Source: JACCXJ01 sp052387115 (GTDB lineage: Bacteria > Pseudomonadota > Gammaproteobacteria > JACCXJ01). From it: DNA of 63,835 nt. Positions 63,686 to 63,835 of the stretch are shown here, one piece after another (position 1 is the stretch's first letter; each line of letters begins with the position of its first letter). Made by a program: the position numbers and the translations under genes. Below the pieces are notes generated by a model. That model worked only from the letters and a program-made list of their open reading frames with translations. It was not told where the DNA came from and did not search any database. Location: contig JBQTJM010000017.1 of the NCBI GenBank assembly GCA_052387115.1, positions 1 to 63,835 of the forward strand, given 5' to 3'.

Positions 63686-63835
63686 CTACTCCTTCTTGAA
63701 GAAGTAAGACCCGAACGGCCCCTTCAAGGTCATGGTATCGGGTTTCTTATCGATGAGGGCGAAGGTGTCGCCGTTCCGGGTGACGATCTTGCCGTCCTTG
63801 ACCTCAAAACTCTCTTCTATCGTCCCTTCACTCCC
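63686..63835 (-). CDS. C-terminal end of a protein running off the window
   Basis: The last 49 codons and stop are seen (EESFEVKDGKIVTRNGDTFA; PDTMTLKGPFGSYFFKKE). The alternating strands with a GPFGSYFFK end suggest a small beta-rich protein, maybe exported. The family is not recognised and the start is outside the window. Confidence 0.55.
   Translation of the reverse strand, partial: GSEGTIEESFEVKDGKIVTRNGDTFALIDKKPDTMTLKGPFGSYFFKKE

Overview
The window looks like chromosome of a GC-rich gammaproteobacterium. The main reasons are the unbroken order rpoN-hpf-ptsN-hprK-rapZ-EIIA(Man)-HPr-EI, which is the regulatory-PTS arrangement of many Chromatiales/Methylococcales-like genomes, the pgk/gapA pair, and metK-ahcY-metF. 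No rRNA, tRNA, CRISPR array or complete prophage was seen. Only the end of one insertion sequence is present, at the left edge. The species cannot be named from this window.

Layout. (1) 1-5.1 kb: an ISNCY-like IS end, a di-heme secreted cytochrome c with an unknown secreted protein, and a sigma-54-dependent response regulator preceded by an internally deleted sensor kinase. (2) 5.2-12.0 kb: the rpoN/PTS-Ntr operon. It has phosphocarriers and HPr kinase but no sugar permease, so it is regulatory. (3) 12.0-16.3 kb: an accessory patch holding a relic copy of part of pgk, an intact two-gene module (309-aa protein plus PIN nuclease), an HTH-MNT nucleotidyltransferase whose HEPN partner is broken and joined to an hsdM relic, and a palindromic repeat. 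(4) 16.3-22.9 kb: pgk, gapA and a thioredoxin-like gene on the minus strand, divergent from metK, ahcY and metF. (5) 22.9-36.8 kb: a long co-directional cell-envelope glycoconjugate cluster: NtrC-type regulator, ExeA-like ATPase, galE, glycosyltransferase, asparagine-synthase-like amidotransferase, GlpD-like oxidoreductase, hydrolase, methyltransferase, epimerase, hexapeptide acyltransferase and flippase-like membrane protein. It resembles exosortase-linked clusters, but no exosortase is visible. (6) 36.8-43.8 kb: a kinase fused to a cyclic-nucleotide domain, a sugar dehydrogenase, a lipoprotein, PBP4 (dacB), an SDR dehydrogenase and a membrane protein.

(7) 43.9-57.2 kb is the most unusual part. 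A transporter with two FHA domains fused to an ABC exporter is followed by a zinc-ribbon Ser/Thr kinase with a transmembrane segment, a secreted von Willebrand A protein, a glycine-zipper lipoprotein, an M48 metalloprotease, a membrane TPR protein that shares its C-terminal domain with the lipoprotein, two DUF4359-like membrane proteins, a second zinc-ribbon kinase and a frameshifted TPR lipoprotein. Relics of a second protease and a third kinase show that the locus grew by duplicating units. I read it as a phospho-threonine-controlled export and envelope system, comparable in logic to mycobacterial Rv1747/PknF but with many extra parts.

(8) 57.2-63.8 kb: small toxin-antitoxin-like modules. 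In four consecutive modules one gene is broken and its partner is intact; in the three that can be assigned, the broken gene is the toxin. They are followed by an intact DUF255/YyaL-type thioredoxin-fold protein, a DUF6036-like nucleotidyltransferase, and relics of a DNA methyltransferase and an MNT nucleotidyltransferase. The pattern suggests past selection to disarm toxins while keeping antitoxins.
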